Notes: generated by a model from the letters alone, not told the origin. DNA of 64,000 nt from Sodalis glossinidius str. 'morsitans' (GCF_000010085.1 NC_007712.1:2542001-2606000), one strand, 5' to 3'; shown: positions 49,895 through 61,104, counted from the first letter of the stretch. Made by a program: numbers and translations.

Positions 49895-50680
49895 ATGTCC
49901 GCTGTGAAATTAGCCTTACGCCAGATCAGCCGCCGTTTCGGCGCGCTCACCGCTCTTGCACCAACGGACCTGGAAGTGCAGCAAGGGGAATTTATTTGCC
50001 TCGTCGACCCCTCCAGCTGCGGTAAAAGTACGCTGTTTAATGTCATTTCGGGCGTATTGGCCCCCGACAGCGGCCAGGTCCTGATAGACGGTCATGACGT
50101 GACCGGCAGCAGCGGTCACGTAGGCTATATGCTGCAAAAGGATCTGCTGCTCCCCTGGAAGACGGTCATCGACAACATTGTGCTGGGTGCCACGGTCAAC
50201 GGCGGCGCCAGTCTGGCATAGCGCGCGCAGGGTGTCGCTCTGGCCAGGCGTTACGGCCTGGGGGAGTTTATCAACCACTACCCCGCCGCGCTGTCCGTCG
50301 GCATGCTCCAGCGGGTGGCGTTGATGCGTACTCTGGCGATGGAGCACGATATCATGCTGCTCGATGAACCGTTCGGCGCGCTGGATGTACAAACCCGCCT
50401 CGCCATGCAGCAGTGGTTATTGCAGGTATGGTCAGAGCAGCGCCGTACGGTGGTGTTTATTACCCATGACATCGACGAAGCCATCATGCTGGCGGATCGG
50501 GTAGTAGTCATGACGCCGCGACCGGGCCGTATTGGCGCCCAATTGCCGGTGCCCTTGCCGCGACCGTGTTCCGTCGTCACGCTGACCAACCCGCGCTTTA
50601 TCGCGCTGAAGGGTCAAATCCTCTCCATGATTTATCACGACGCGACCACGGAGTCTGCAACGCATGAAAAACCTGCCTAA
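49895..50680 (+). pseudogene. ABC transporter ATPase (nitrate/sulfonate/pyrimidine-type), degenerate
   Basis: ATG 49895 with GAGG upstream. The frame is open over about 260 codons except for TAG 50219-50221 (after GGASLA). The Walker A is damaged (DPSSCGKST where the family has GPSGCGKST) and the signature reads LSVGMLQRV (usual LSGGMRQR). Walker B IMLLDEPFGALD is intact, and ITHDIDEAIMLADRVVVM is present. Overlaps the permease start. Probably an importer of a small anion or pyrimidine. Confidence 0.75.
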
Positions 50681-51163
50681 GGGAGTAATTGCGGTAGACG
50701 GGCCGCTCCTCGCCCTGCTGCTGGTTGTCGCTATCTGGGGCACAGCGGTCCGTTTGTGGGACATCCCGCCCTAGTTTGTGGGACATTCCGCCCTATGTTC
50801 TCCCCTCGCCGGCGCTGACCTGGGCGCACATTCTGGCGGACTTGGCTCCGTCGACAAAGATAGTCTGAATCTGGTGCGCGCCATGGGCGGCAGCCGGCTC
50901 GGCGTTTTTCGCCATGTCAAACTGCCGGCCACTTATACGCCGCTGTTCTCGGCCTGAAGCTGTCAGCCACCTTCAGCGTTTTACAGGTGCGGTTATCGGT
51001 GAGTGGACAGCCTCTACCAGCGGCGGACTGGGAGCCTATTTGCTCCAGGCCAACTCGCGGTTGAACACCGCCGGGACTTTCGCCGCTATTGCCTTTCTGG
51101 CGCTGCTGGGGGTAGTGAGCTTCCTGATGGTGCTGGCGTTGGAGTACCTGGTGACCCCCTAGC
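50664..51163 (+). pseudogene. ABC transporter permease (SsuC/TauC-like), broken by a 22-bp duplication and deletion
   Basis: MKNLPKGVIAVDGPLLALLL, then VRLWDIPP followed by a TAG caused by a 22-bp tandem duplication (50753-50796). The second copy reads on as LWDIPPYVLPSPALTWAHIL. After a deletion, MGGSRLGVFRHVKLPATYTP (the EAA loop region) and TGAVIGEWTASTSGGLGAYL follow in other frames. Partner of the preceding ATPase. No substrate-binding protein is nearby. Confidence 0.7.
50753..50796 (+). repeat. 22-bp tandem duplication inside the ABC permease
   Basis: TTTGTGGGACATCCCGCCCT plus AG (50753-50774), then the same 22 bases with two substitutions (50775-50796). Confidence 0.85.
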
Positions 51164-51374
51164 GCCACAGCGCGCAGGCGCGGCCTTGGTCGCGCCGCTT
51201 CCAGCGCGATGAGCGACAGAGCCACCGGCGTGGCAACGCGCCGGTTCGCCATGGTGGCCAAAGGCTCAGGCGAACAAAACTGGCTTAAACGGTTAGCCTC
51301 TTCTAGCCTAAGGGGTGTGACACTACTACGACCGGCGCCCGCTTTGGCGCGACAGGAAACATTGACTGTTGAAT

Positions 51375-52200
51375 AATCGCCCTGTACGCCGCCAAGGCCC
51401 GCGACCGCGACGGCTTCCAGTGGTTCGAGCAATCATTGGACGAGTCGTTACGTGCCCGTGAGGCGGTCGTGCGCGATCTCCGTGCCGCGCTACGCCTGCA
51501 AGACGCGTTGTCGCTGCATTTTCTGCCGCAGGTGGATATTACCGGGGTACAGGTAGTCGGGTTCGAGGCGCAATTACGCTGGCAGCACCCGCAGTATCGC
51601 TATTTATCATCATCGTAGTTGTTGCTGATCGCCGAGGAGAGCGGGTTAGGCATTGCCCTGGGAGAATGGATGCTGACCCAATCCTGACGCATCGCCCAGC
51701 AGTGGCCGGAACGATTTATCGCGGAGAGCATCACACCGGTGCATTTTTATAGCCCGGATTTCGTGGAACGCGTCGCGGCGATTCTTCAATCGCAGCAATG
51801 CGACCCGTCGCGCATCGAACTTGGCGTTAACGAAAGCGTATTATTTAATCAAGACACTTACTCCCTCGGCATTCTGCAATCGCTGCGGGCTAACGGGTTT
51901 AAAATTACCGTAGAGAATTTTGGCGTCCGCTACGCCAGTATTCGGCATCTCAATCAATTTCCGGTGGATAAAATCAAAATCGACCCCTCGTTTATTCAAC
52001 ATATGGGCCAGGACGACAATGCCGCGACCATCGTCGAATCGGTCATTCGTCTGGGCCACGCCATGGGCGTGTCGGTCACCGCCCGCGGCGTGGACAGCGA
52101 AGAAAAACGTGCCGCGCTGGCGCAGGTCGGCTGCAATGAGCTCAGGGTCCCTTATTCTCCAAAGCCTTATCGGAAGAGCGTGTGGCGACGCTTTTGGCCA
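51375..52200 (+). pseudogene. GGDEF-EAL protein fragment (EAL part), broken
   Basis: Starts with the tail of a GGDEF domain (LYAAKARDRDGFQWFEQSL). The EAL domain follows with several in-frame stops (51618, 51686): ALSLHFLPQVDITGVQVVGF, then QLRWQHPQ. The motif normally EALLRW reads EAQLRW, and the usual LDDFG reads VENFG, so the metal-binding acids are altered. Similarity ends near FPVDKIKIDPSFIQHMG and VTARGVDSEEKRAALAQVGC. It is dead, and points tail-to-tail at a second dead c-di-GMP gene. Confidence 0.75.
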
Positions 52201-52289
52201 CCGCGGCCCGCGCATCGTCGCCCGACGGCGTCGACCGTTGACACAGAAAGACGCGGGTGCTTAGAGCGGTGCCGCCGTGTCTGTCTCCC

Positions 52290-53594
52290 TCCGCCACGGC
52301 TGCCCTACCGTTGCCATAAACTGACCAAACGCCGCCAGCGGCAGCGGGCGGGAGATATAAAACCCTGTGCGCCGTCAAATCCCAGCGCGGCCACTTCATC
52401 AAAGGTTGCCTGATCTTCGACGCCTTCAGCGATCACCTGATAGTGCAGATCATGCAGCATCTTGATGAGATAGGTTAATATCATCCGGTTACGCGCATCG
52501 ACCATTATATTGCTTATCAGCGAGCGATCTTGATAACGTCCGCCGGCATGGTAATCAAATAGCCAAGATTACTGTAACCGGCGCCGAAATCGTCAATGGC
52601 GATACGGTACCCTTCGCGTTTAAGCGCGTCAAGGTGGATCAATGCCCGTTCGTTGTGCAAAATTTCCTGCGTTTCCAGGCATTCCAGCTCCAGTTGCGCC
52701 GCCGCCTGCGGGTAAGTTTTTTTCAGTTCACGCATCAGCCGCAGGAAACGTTCGCTGCAAAGATCCTGCACAGAGACGTTGACCGACACCGCCAGCGGCA
52801 GGCCCTGCTCGCGCCAAAGCGCCATATGTTTTAGCGCCTCAGCGCTCTCAATCATGCCTGTACGCAGATTCAGTTTCAGTTGATAATAAATGGCAAATCC
52901 TGCGGCCGACGAGATGCGCTTGGTCAAGTCCTGCACAATGGTCGTCAGCCGCTGTTGCGACAGGTCGTTGTCGGGCTGATAGCGCATGACGCCCTGCTCA
53001 CGGCGTCATGTAGCGCGCTCATGCACTCGCGCAATATTTGCTGCGACTGGCGGCGGATCGCCGTATCGAAGCTGGTTAAACCCATGTTCAGCTCCTTGCG
53101 CAAACGGCGGATGTTGTTCAGAAGATCGGCGGTGTCCGCCTCGTCATAAAGAATGGCAAACCGGCCGAACGCCACGCTGTAGAGATGATAACGCGATCTC
53201 AGAGCCTCCCGCATGCGCGGCGCCACCGCCAGAATGCGCGCCTCTACCGCCGCGCTCCCGAACGCTTTCGCTGTATCATAAAGACGGACGACGTCGGTGG
53301 TTTCCACCAGCGCCAGCCCATAGCGCGGCTCGCGCTCATCCAGCTCCGCCAGTTCATCATACAGCCGCTGCCGGTTGGGTAACAGGGTCACGGGATCGAT
53401 AAGCCCCAGCCGGTGAGTTTCCTGCATGAACACGGTGACCATGGCGCCGAGGGCTTCCAGCCGATCCCGCTCATGACGGCTCAAAGTGCACGGCTGATAA
53501 TCGATGATGCACAGGATACCGATGGCGATATTATTTTTGGTGACAAGCGGGGTGCCCGCATAAAACCGGATGAAGGGAAAGCCCAGCACCAGCG
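52290..53594 (-). pseudogene. GAF-GGDEF-EAL c-di-GMP enzyme, broken and cut by IS4
   Basis: From the IS end, reads FPFIRFYAGTPLVTKNNIAI (GAF domain end), IDPVTLLPNRQRLYDELAEL (degenerate GGDEF), with a frame break near 52985. EAL part: YYQLKLNLRTGMIESAEALK, SVNVSVQDLCSERFLRLMRE, IDDFGAGYSNLGYLITMPAD, a stop near 52517, then IAEGVEDQATFDEVAALGFD. The GGDEF active loop is not conserved, so it was probably a phosphodiesterase. The 5' end is missing beyond the IS. Confidence 0.78.
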
Positions 53595-54950
53595 CTGAGG
53601 GATCCCCATAAATCAGCGCTAATAAACCAACACCATATTTCGGTAGGTTTTGGCGAGGCGATTAAGAACGGTGCTTAGCACAGTTCACTTTAAAATTAGC
53701 GGGGAGTGTCGCAAGACATTTTCCGCTAACGTCAGATACGAGATAACACGCCGTGATTTAATGCTGCTGGCCTGATACCTAAATTGTAACACTTTGTTTT
53801 CAATATGATAACCAATAATCCAAAGAACTGTTGTGCTCAGCATCGCCAGCAGGCTCAACACCAGTATGCGCCCGGCTTAACGACTGTAACTGGCACGCAA
53901 GCCGAACCCGAAGCGCTCACTTTTCTCATCCCGGAAGTTCTGCTCTATCTGCATACGGCGGCTGTATAACTTCATAAGTTCACGTTGTTTGAAGTCATCT
54001 GTGCTACTGAAGATAAGTCATGGCTCTTTTGCCGCCCTGCAGGCATCTCGTACCTGTGATTTACGATAGATACTGCATCGGGAATGCTTATTTTTACGTC
54101 CGCAAGATGGCTTCTTGTGAAGATAAAAATGACCATCGCAACGAGCATATTCTGTGCATCCCAGAGTTCCAGCCCCAAGATATACCGGCCTCGCACTGGC
54201 TTTGATTGCCGGATGCCTTTCTGCCTTGATATCACTCACGTGGTACCAGCACTCGCCTGTTTTTTGCAGCCTGAATTTTACCGTACCTCTTATGCGGCCA
54301 ATAAAGTCCCACCCGAGAGATTTGATATGTCTGAACCAGGAGTTCTGAAAGCCTGCGTCGGTAACAATGATGACTCTGGCCTGCTGGTTCACGGCCTCGG
54401 CAAGAGCATTGAGGAAGGCCTTTTGTAGCTGAGAGTTCTGTTGTTTTTCTGACGGGACTATCCAGCTTAACAAGGGGATTGAGCGCCCGTCGCACAGGAG
54501 ACTGGCTCGAAGAACGTGATATTCCTGAGACGGGTAGCCGTTCCAGTCAACGGCAATAACACACAGAGACAACTGACTCGTCAGCATTGAGATAATACTT
54601 TTAAAAATCAGAGGAATATCCTGATGTAGTGATTTATTACCCAGCAGGCGATCAACGCGTTTTATTTTATTTTTGACCTGAACCGCACCGGGCAGATAAC
54701 GACCGATGCTGGTCAGCGTCAGTGATGCGCCACTGATGAGTGCGATGGTTGCATCCAGCAAGGCATTTTGTCGGTATTTGTGAAAGGGTGCTAATACATC
54801 ATGCTCGCTGCGTGCCAGCGCATCGATCATCTTGCGCCGTTCACTCTCGCTCTCCTTCCCGCCCAAATGATCCAGCATCCCGCCTCCCGAGAAAGATAAT
54901 GACGTTTTGGCGCTGCATGTTTCATGCCCAACATACTTATTATATCTCGT
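53595..54950 (-). mobile_element. IS4-family insertion sequence (IS10-like ends)
   Basis: One terminal repeat, CTGAGGGATCCCCATAAATC, begins at 53595, directly against the GAF-GGDEF-EAL gene. The other end was not identified with certainty; coding similarity begins at 54878 and the leader extends to about 54950. No second copy of the flanking 9 bp (GCACCAGCG at 53586-53594) was found on the far side, so the region may have rearranged after insertion. Confidence 0.7.
53619..54878 (-). pseudogene. IS4-family transposase with nonsense codons
   Basis: ATG 54878 (MLDHLGGKESESERRKMIDA); the open frame extends upstream to 55055 but without family match. Open down to a TGA at about 54018 that replaces the Trp of AKEPWLIFSSTD. 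It continues in the same frame (MQIEQNFRDEKSERFGFGL, the YREK-type signature) through two more stops to NMVLVY and TAG 53619. DDE residues are in AVDWNGYPSQ and IVTDAGFQNSWFR. No longer translated whole. Confidence 0.82.
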
Positions 54951-55123
54951 AAGCGGTAATGCGCGTAATGTCACCGTCAACGCCCCGATCCGGCAGGCGG
55001 GCGCGATTAAGGTTATGACTGCTACCTGTTCTTGCGGTAATGTCGGGTACCCCACGGACGGGCGCGGTTAAGCCCTGAGGTCGATCTTCCCCCCTGTGCG
55101 TAAGCAAGCGCCGGTGTTACCTC

Positions 55124-56368
55124 TTAGAGTGACAGCGCGTGCGCTTCCGGCTCTGCGACCATCTGCGGACGGCAGCAATAGGCGTAATCCCGCAGCACAT
55201 CCTGGATTTTGTCCATGATAAGACTGTGCTGATCCGCACGGCATTTCCCCGCCACCACCCGCCGGTATTGCAGCGGGAAATATTGACTTAACATGCCAAG
55301 TGGCAGACGGCAGGAACTCAGTTGACCTATCAACTAGCGCAGCGCCTCTGCAATGCGATCGGACAGGCTGTAGTGTAAATCCACCATCGCCTGGGAGTGG
55401 CGCGGATGGTAATACTGCTCCCAATACTTCGGCTCATCGAGCATGACGCTATCAATAACCGCCAGAATATGGCTTTGTCGTTCCACCGGCACCAACACTT
55501 TTTCCATCAGCGCCAAACTGAAAATCGCCTCACGCAGAGCAAACGTCATCGCCGGTCCGACTTTCAGGATGGCAAAATGGTCCTGCACCAGCTGGGCGAA
55601 CGCCTGCGGGGTTTGATAATCGGTGGAGTGGGCTTCAAACACCCAAGGGGTGGTAGCAATAAAACGCGACAGCGCCTGGGCGGCGGCCGGGCGATAATGA
55701 ATAATATTGCTGTGATCGAATTCCACCCCCGGCTGAACCACCAGGGCGATGATGCGATCAATCGCCTGCGCCTGCCCCAGCCGGCGGAAGGCCATTTCGT
55801 GCAGATGCAACGTTTCTGCAACGGAGGCGGGCGTCGTGACATGCACCCTGCCGATAGTGTCCGCCTCGCCGCCGGGGACCGGCACTTCCGTACCGATGAC
55901 ATAACACAGCGCCTGCCGCTGGGCGTCGCTGGCGCTGGCCTCGGCCGCAGCACAAAGCTTTGCCGCCCGCAGCGGTACCGGATCGTCCAGGCAAGGCATC
56001 GAGGTGAATTTTACAAAACCCCGCCCGCACATAGTCGGCAACCAGATGCGCCACTTTCGCCATCGCGACCTCTGCCGGTTCATCGCGCCAGCAATTGGGG
56101 CCAAAATGATCCCTGCCCAGGATCAGACGGGAGAGAGGGAAACCGACCCGGGCGGCAATGGTCTGGACAAAATCTCGAAAGCCCGCTGGCGTCATGCCGG
56201 TATAACCGCCGAACTGATTGACCTGATTGGACGTCGCTTCAATCAAGACGTGGCAGTCGCTGTGCAGATCAAAACGCAGCGCCGCCTCTACCACTAGCGG
56301 ATGGGCGGAACAGACGGAACAAATGCCCAGGTGTTCACCCTGTTTGTGTCGAGCAATAAGAGTTTCAT
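55124..56368 (-). pseudogene. D-tagatose-1,6-bisphosphate aldolase subunit GatZ/KbaZ, broken
   Basis: Non-catalytic stabilising subunit of class II tagatose-bisphosphate aldolase. The ATG at 56368 is followed by AAACTC where the family needs AAAACTC, so one A is missing at codon 2. The true frame reads TLIARHKQGEHLGICSVCSA, NQVNQFGGYTGMTPAGFRDF. It breaks near 56000, continues CYVIGTEVPVPGGEADTIGR and LSDRIAEALR, meets an in-frame stop at 55334, then LPLGMLSQYFPLQY to 55124. GatZ and KbaZ cannot be told apart here. Confidence 0.82.
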
Positions 56369-57299
56369 TGACGTTCCTGAATGCTGTGATTATCGGAAAC
56401 CGGCGTCGCCGCTGCAAAAACGCCTCGATTTGCGTAAGATTGGAGGTGCCCTCCATTGGGGCCTTGACGGGTGACCACCAGTGCGCCGCAGACGTTGGCG
56501 TAAGACAGCGCCTGGCTGAAGCTGAAACCGCGCTGGCGACAGGCGATGAATGCACCGCCAAAACAGTCGCCGGCGCCGGTAGGATCCTCTTCAATAACCG
56601 AGTAGCCGGGCACGTGGAGCGTTTGTTCGGCGCTGTAATAGCTGGCGCCCTCGCGGCCTCGCTTCACGACCACTTCCCAGATGCCGTTTTGTAAAAACCA
56701 GTCTATGGCCCCCTGCGCGTCGTTGGCCGGCGACAGCAGCACGACTTCGCTGGCGCTGGGAAGGTAACAATCGGTCAACTCCAGCATGAAATGCAGAGCA
56801 TCGTGCATTTCGGGTATGGCCAGCATTTCCTTGCGGATATTGGGGTCGAATGAGAGCGTGCCATCGGCGGCTTTCACTTGCTCAGCCGCTTTTTTCACCG
56901 CATCCACCATCTGGAAGGAAAACAGCGAAGAGCCCATGATATGCAGGTGACAGCATTCCGCCGGCAGCGTTTCCACCACCTGCTGGGGCGAAATGCGGCC
57001 GCAGGAGGAATGCTTGATATTGAAAATGAAATCCCGTTCGCCGCCGGATTGATAAGCGACAAAAGCGCTACCGGTGCTTTCCTGAGCCAGCATACGAATG
57101 CCGCGGGTGTCGACGCCGTCACGCGCCAGCCTGTCGACATTCAGCCGGCCGAAACCGTCATCGCCGACACAGCTGATAATGCCGCCGGTGCGCTGCTGGG
57201 ATAGGGACCGTGCCAAACGACGGGATGGGTAAACCCCTGACCGATGTTCGCCGCCATCATTTCCACAAGTACTTCACCAATGGTATAGATACTGTTCAT
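56365..57299 (-). pseudogene. PfkB-family sugar kinase, broken at both ends
   Basis: ATG 57299 (MNSIYTIGEVLVEMMAANIG, GPYPSSAPAA), then a deletion and frame change near 57200. The frame 57216-56365 is open: IISCVGDDGFGRLNVDRLAR, SFDPNIRKEMLAIPEMHDAL and the ATP/catalytic motif DPTGAGDCFGGAFIA. An extra base in CCCCAATGG near 56458 shifts the C-terminus (MEGTSNLTQIEAFLQRR). Likely a tagatose/fructose-type kinase upstream of GatZ/KbaZ. A paralogue lies at 61114. Confidence 0.8.
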
Positions 57300-57344
57300 C
57301 ACCCTATTTCCTTCTTTTTGCTGTAAGCCGCCCCGGTTAACCGC

Positions 57345-58034
57345 GTTTCTTTTTATTTCTGACGTCGACATAGACCGCCACCAGGATTCACCACGCCCTT
57401 CACCACCATTTGGTAGAAATAGGGAACGTTTCAGGTTCATCCCATTGTTGATAACCCCGATGATCAGCGCGCCAATCATGGTGCCGATAACCGTGCCATA
57501 GCCGCCGGTAAGACTGGTGCCGCCCAAAACGGCGGCGGCGATGGCGTCCAGCTCATAACTGAGCGCCGCGTTGGGTTGGCCGGAGTACAGCCGCGACGCT
57601 AGAATCAGCCCGCTGATACCCGCCACCAGGGCGGTTATCATGAACAATTTGATGCGCAAAGCGGTCACGTTGATGCTGGAATACAGCGCCGCTCCCCGGT
57701 TGCCCCCGGTCAGATAGATTTTGCGCCCGAAGGTCGTGCTGCCGAGCACCGCATGATTGACCACCAACAGCAGCACCAGGATCCAAATGGGCACCGGAAT
57801 CAGTAGCCATTCGCCGTTACCCATCGCCAGGAAACCCGGATCGCTTATCATGACCGGCATCCCGTCGGTGACGATGTAGGCGACGCCGCGGAAAATCCCC
57901 ATGGTGGCAACGGTGACGATAAAGGAAGGAATACCGGCCAACGCGGTCAGCGCACCGTTAACGGCACCTAACAGCAGTGCGGCGCCGACGCCATCGCGCT
58001 GATGTCCGGGAGAAAGGAGAGCTTTATCACTCAT
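57345..58034 (-). pseudogene. Ribose-type sugar ABC permease (RbsC-like), N-terminally deleted
   Basis: ATG 58034 directly follows the TAA of the ATPase. After MSDKALLS the next residues are already mid-protein (GAVNGALTALAGIPSFIVTV), so about 80 residues are deleted. Membrane blocks follow: MGIFRGVAYIVTDGMPVMIS, DAIAAAVLGGTSLTGGYGTV and IGVINNGMNL. Then a frame change destroys the C-terminus. Belongs to the AraH/RbsC family. Confidence 0.78.
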
Positions 58035-59148
58035 TTATGCGACTCCTGTTGCGGTGGAAATGACCTGGGCCGGGGTTAAGTGGGTTGTGGGATAAATGTC
58101 CACGATGCGCTTGGCGCGCATAACGACCAGCTGATCTCTTAGCGCCATCACCTCCGGCAGTTCGGAGGAAATAAACACAATCGCCGTGCCCTTGGCCGCC
58201 AATTGGCGTACCGTCTGATAGATTTCGTATTTGGCGCCTACGTCGACGCCCCCCACGTCGGTTCATCAAGAATTAATACCCGCGGGGTCTTTTGCAGCCA
58301 TTTGGCCAGGTGGTCTGCCGCTCCCGGCGCTGGTTAATCAGCGGGCCGGCATGCTGGAAAGCAATATGTTGCAGGTTGAGATTGACATCATGACTCAGTA
58401 CTAGCCCCTCTTCTTTTCGATTCTCAGTGACAAACGCGATGCCTTGAGAGATGGCCTGTGAGGGGGAGCGAATAGTCGCCGGTTTACCCGACATGAGGAT
58501 ATCGCCGTCGCATCGGGTCAGGCCGAAAAAGCCCAGCACTTCGCCCGGCCGGACGCTGAAGCTGATATCGGCAAACTGCCCCGGCGGTTGAGATGGCGTA
58601 CCTCCAGCAGCGGTTCAGCGCCGGGGTCCGAGCCTGTGCCTAAACGAGGCGGAAAGACATTTTTCATTTCCCGGCCGACCATTTGCGCGATAAGCGCCGC
58701 GATGTGAGTGTCGGCACGCTGATGGGTCGCGATAAAAGTACCGTCGCGTAAGACCGTAATATCGTCGGAGACCCGCATGATTTCGTCCATACGGTGGGAG
58801 ATGTACACCAACGCGCAATCGCGCGCCTTCAAGCGGTCTATGATGCCGAACAAAATGCTGGCCTCGCCGTCGCTTAACGATGACGTCCCCACCCGATGAT
58901 GCGGGTCAGCCTCGATGCCAATTCCTCCAGTAACCGCCGACAGTCGGCCACCATTTGGCCGGCGCGCGGGCATGAGCGGGATTGCGGATCGTCACGCTAC
59001 GACCGTCAACGACAATCGCGCCCCGGTCCAGGGAATACAGACCAGCAAGAATTTTCATTAACGTCGATTTGCCAGCGTCGTTCTCCCCCAAAAGCGTATG
59101 CACCCTGCCGCGGCGTAACGTCAGGCTGACGCTTTGCAACGCCACCAC
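58035..59148 (-). pseudogene. Ribose-type sugar ABC ATPase (RbsA-like), broken
   Basis: Two-domain ATPase family. Domain 1 Walker A reads GENDAGKSTLMKILAGLYSL (usual GENGAGKST). After a frame break near 58910, HHRVGTSSLSDGEASILFGI, then CALVYISHRMDEIMRVSDDI. Another break near 58560 leads to domain 2 (AISQGIAFVTENRKEEGLVL, HDVNLNLQHIAF). The last piece has IVFISSELPEVMALRDQLVV. Total about 1.1 kb versus 1.5 kb normal. Confidence 0.8.
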
Positions 59149-59240
59149 GGCGCCGAATGTTTTCGCGATTTCGCGATGGCCTGCGCCAAACGCCGGCCGG
59201 ACCTCGTCCGTCCGGTCGGCGCTGGATAGTGCATTTTGCG

Positions 59241-60036
59241 TTAGGGTTTTTGGTAGACGCCCGGGGCTACGGCAATGGTTTTCGGCACCGTTTTGCCGTT
59301 GAGATAATAGACGGTTGCCGCCACGGCTTTACTGCCCATTTGGTCCGGGTATTGCTGGATGACGGCGACAAAGGTCTGTTCGTTATCCACCGCCTTGCAT
59401 GCCTCCGGCATGCCGTCGAAGCCGATAATTTTGATGTGATGATTGCGCGGTGGTCAAGGCTTCAGCACGGGTGATACCCGGCTGAATCGCAACAATTTTC
59501 ACTCCGTGCGTTTCGACAAACCCCTTTTTGAAACCGTCCACCCGCGCGACCACCGACTGCAGCGCCGGATAATCGATGATGGCCACGTCGCCTTTGCCGT
59601 TAAGCAGTTTCCCCATCAGCCGGCCGGCCTCTACGCCGCCCGCATAGTTGTCGGTCGCCACATGGCTTATGACAGGCACCCCTTCTGCGGCCACATCGAC
59701 GCTGACCACCGGAATGCCCGCTTTCTCCGCTTTAATAATGGCTGCCTGTACGCCCCGTGAATCAACCGGCGAAATAATGATAGCGTCGACCTTTTTGGTA
59801 ATAAAGTCCTCAACGTCGGATAATTGCTTATTCATATCTTGATTGGCTATTGAAATATTAAGCGTCACATTCTCGCGTTGCGATTCAGCTTTCATGGCAT
59901 TCGCCAGTTCAATATAAAACGGGTGCTGTTGGGTCAGCAGCGAGGCTGCCTATTTGATATTTTTTCGCCTGGAGGTCTGAGTCAACAGCGATAAGGACGC
60001 CGCCAATAAGGCGCCGATAAGAGTGGCATGCTTCAT
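59241..60036 (-). pseudogene. Ribose-type periplasmic sugar-binding protein (RbsB-like), broken
   Basis: ATG 60036 (MKHATLIGALLAASLLSLLT, signal peptide). An in-frame stop near 59950 precedes AASLLTQQHPFYIELANAMK. Open frame 59895-59383: NISIANQDMNKQLSDVEDFI, KVDAIIISPVDSRGVQAAII, VVSVDVAAEGVPVISHVATD. A frame break near 59440, then IIGFDGMPEACKAVDNEQTF and YYLNGKTVPKTIAVAPGVYQ. First gene of the sugar ABC operon. Periplasmic. Confidence 0.8.
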
Positions 60037-60375
60037 GTTTTAGAGACCTCAATTTCGTTTGCGCCGCAGCATACGCGACGATTCAACCACAGCATGACGC
60101 CATGACTACAGAAGATAGACCGGACGGACAGACCGACGGCCTTGAGACAAAACCTTACTCAGCGCACCACCTTATCCGGGACACCGCCACGCGGCCGGCT
60201 GCCAAAGCGCATGACACATCGCGCAAGAATGAAACTCCTCGGCCGCGCCAGTGCACAGCTAACGATAGCCCATAGCCGAAGACATCAAACATTTAATTAT
60301 TATTTTAATCACTGCTAATAATTGGCCAACAAGAATTAAACAGCGGCTACGGATTATAATTGAGGTATTCGCCAC
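60037..60375. other. Divergent intergenic region, sugar ABC operon / DeoR-like gene
   Basis: 339 bp with no ORF worth calling. 60290-60370 is AT-rich and likely contained the divergent promoters and the operator of the DeoR-type regulator. No clear inverted repeat was recognised. Confidence 0.4.
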
Positions 60376-61104
60376 TTGTTAATTATGCGCCAACCCGTGC
60401 ACAACATTTTCTCCACTGACGGCTTCGATGAACAGGCTTATTCCGTCCCGTCGTCTTCGTTTTATAGGGGTCACCGCGCGGAAATGTTGTTTCCACTGCT
60501 GCCGGCCGGCGAGGTGCCCAACCGCGCCGCGGAACTGGAAATGGCGCTACATTGCGCGCGCCTGGTGGCCGATCGGAATACGCTGTTTTTGGGGCACGGC
60601 ACCATTACCCGCAAGGTCATTCCCTTGCTGAGCGGCCGTAAAAAGATGCAGCTTATCGTTAATGACCTCCACCAAGCCCTGCTAGCGGATGAGTTTATCG
60701 ATGGCGAAGTGATCCTGGCGGGTAGTGAAATGATCCGCAACCGCCATGTTCTGGTGGGCACAACGCTGGACAGAGTCGTACAACATTACACGCTCTCCCA
60801 CTGTATTTTGCAGGCCACATCGCTGGATGCTACCGGCGCGCTCGGCGGCGAGCTGCCGCAGTTGGCACCCCATTACCAACGGGTGCTCGACAAGGCGCAG
60901 CTGAAAACGCTGCTGGTCACCTGTTATCCGCCGCCCGAGGGTAATCACGCGCCGGCCGGGCAATTGACTCAGCTTGACAATTTGGTGACATGTGGAGCAG
61001 TAAACGGATTTTATCAACAGCAATTGTTCGAGTCGGATTTCATCATCCGCTACAGCAATAACGAGTGCTTTACCTGGACTAATCGGGATTCTACTGGGGA
61101 TTAA
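60376..61104 (+). CDS. DeoR-like sugar sensor protein without a DNA-binding domain
   Basis: About 242 residues. TTG 60376 has GAGG at 10 bases; ATG 60385 is an alternative. It aligns with the DeoR C-terminal sensor domain: LVADRNTLFLGHGTITRKVI (phosphosugar-binding loop, usual DAGTT), LIVNDLHQALLADEFIDGEV, VLVGTTLDRVVQHYTLSHCI. No helix-turn-helix precedes it; the upstream AT-rich DNA has none in frame. Either the regulator lost its N-terminus or it is an RpiA/DeoRC-like stand-alone sensor. 9 bp before the pfkB relic. Confidence 0.65.
   Translation: MLIMRQPVHNIFSTDGFDEQAYSVPSSSFYRGHRAEMLFPLLPAGEVPNRAAELEMALHCARLVADRNTLFLGHGTITRKVIPLLSGRKKMQLIVNDLHQALLADEFIDGEVILAGSEMIRNRHVLVGTTLDRVVQHYTLSHCILQATSLDATGALGGELPQLAPHYQRVLDKAQLKTLLVTCYPPPEGNHAPAGQLTQLDNLVTCGAVNGFYQQQLFESDFIIRYSNNECFTWTNRDSTGD

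Noticed and set aside
49892..50680. taurine transporter tauBC because hemB neighbours tau in E. coli
   Set aside because: Orientation and position relative to hemB differ, and sequence fits nitrate/pyrimidine-type ATPases at least as well; no symbol assigned.
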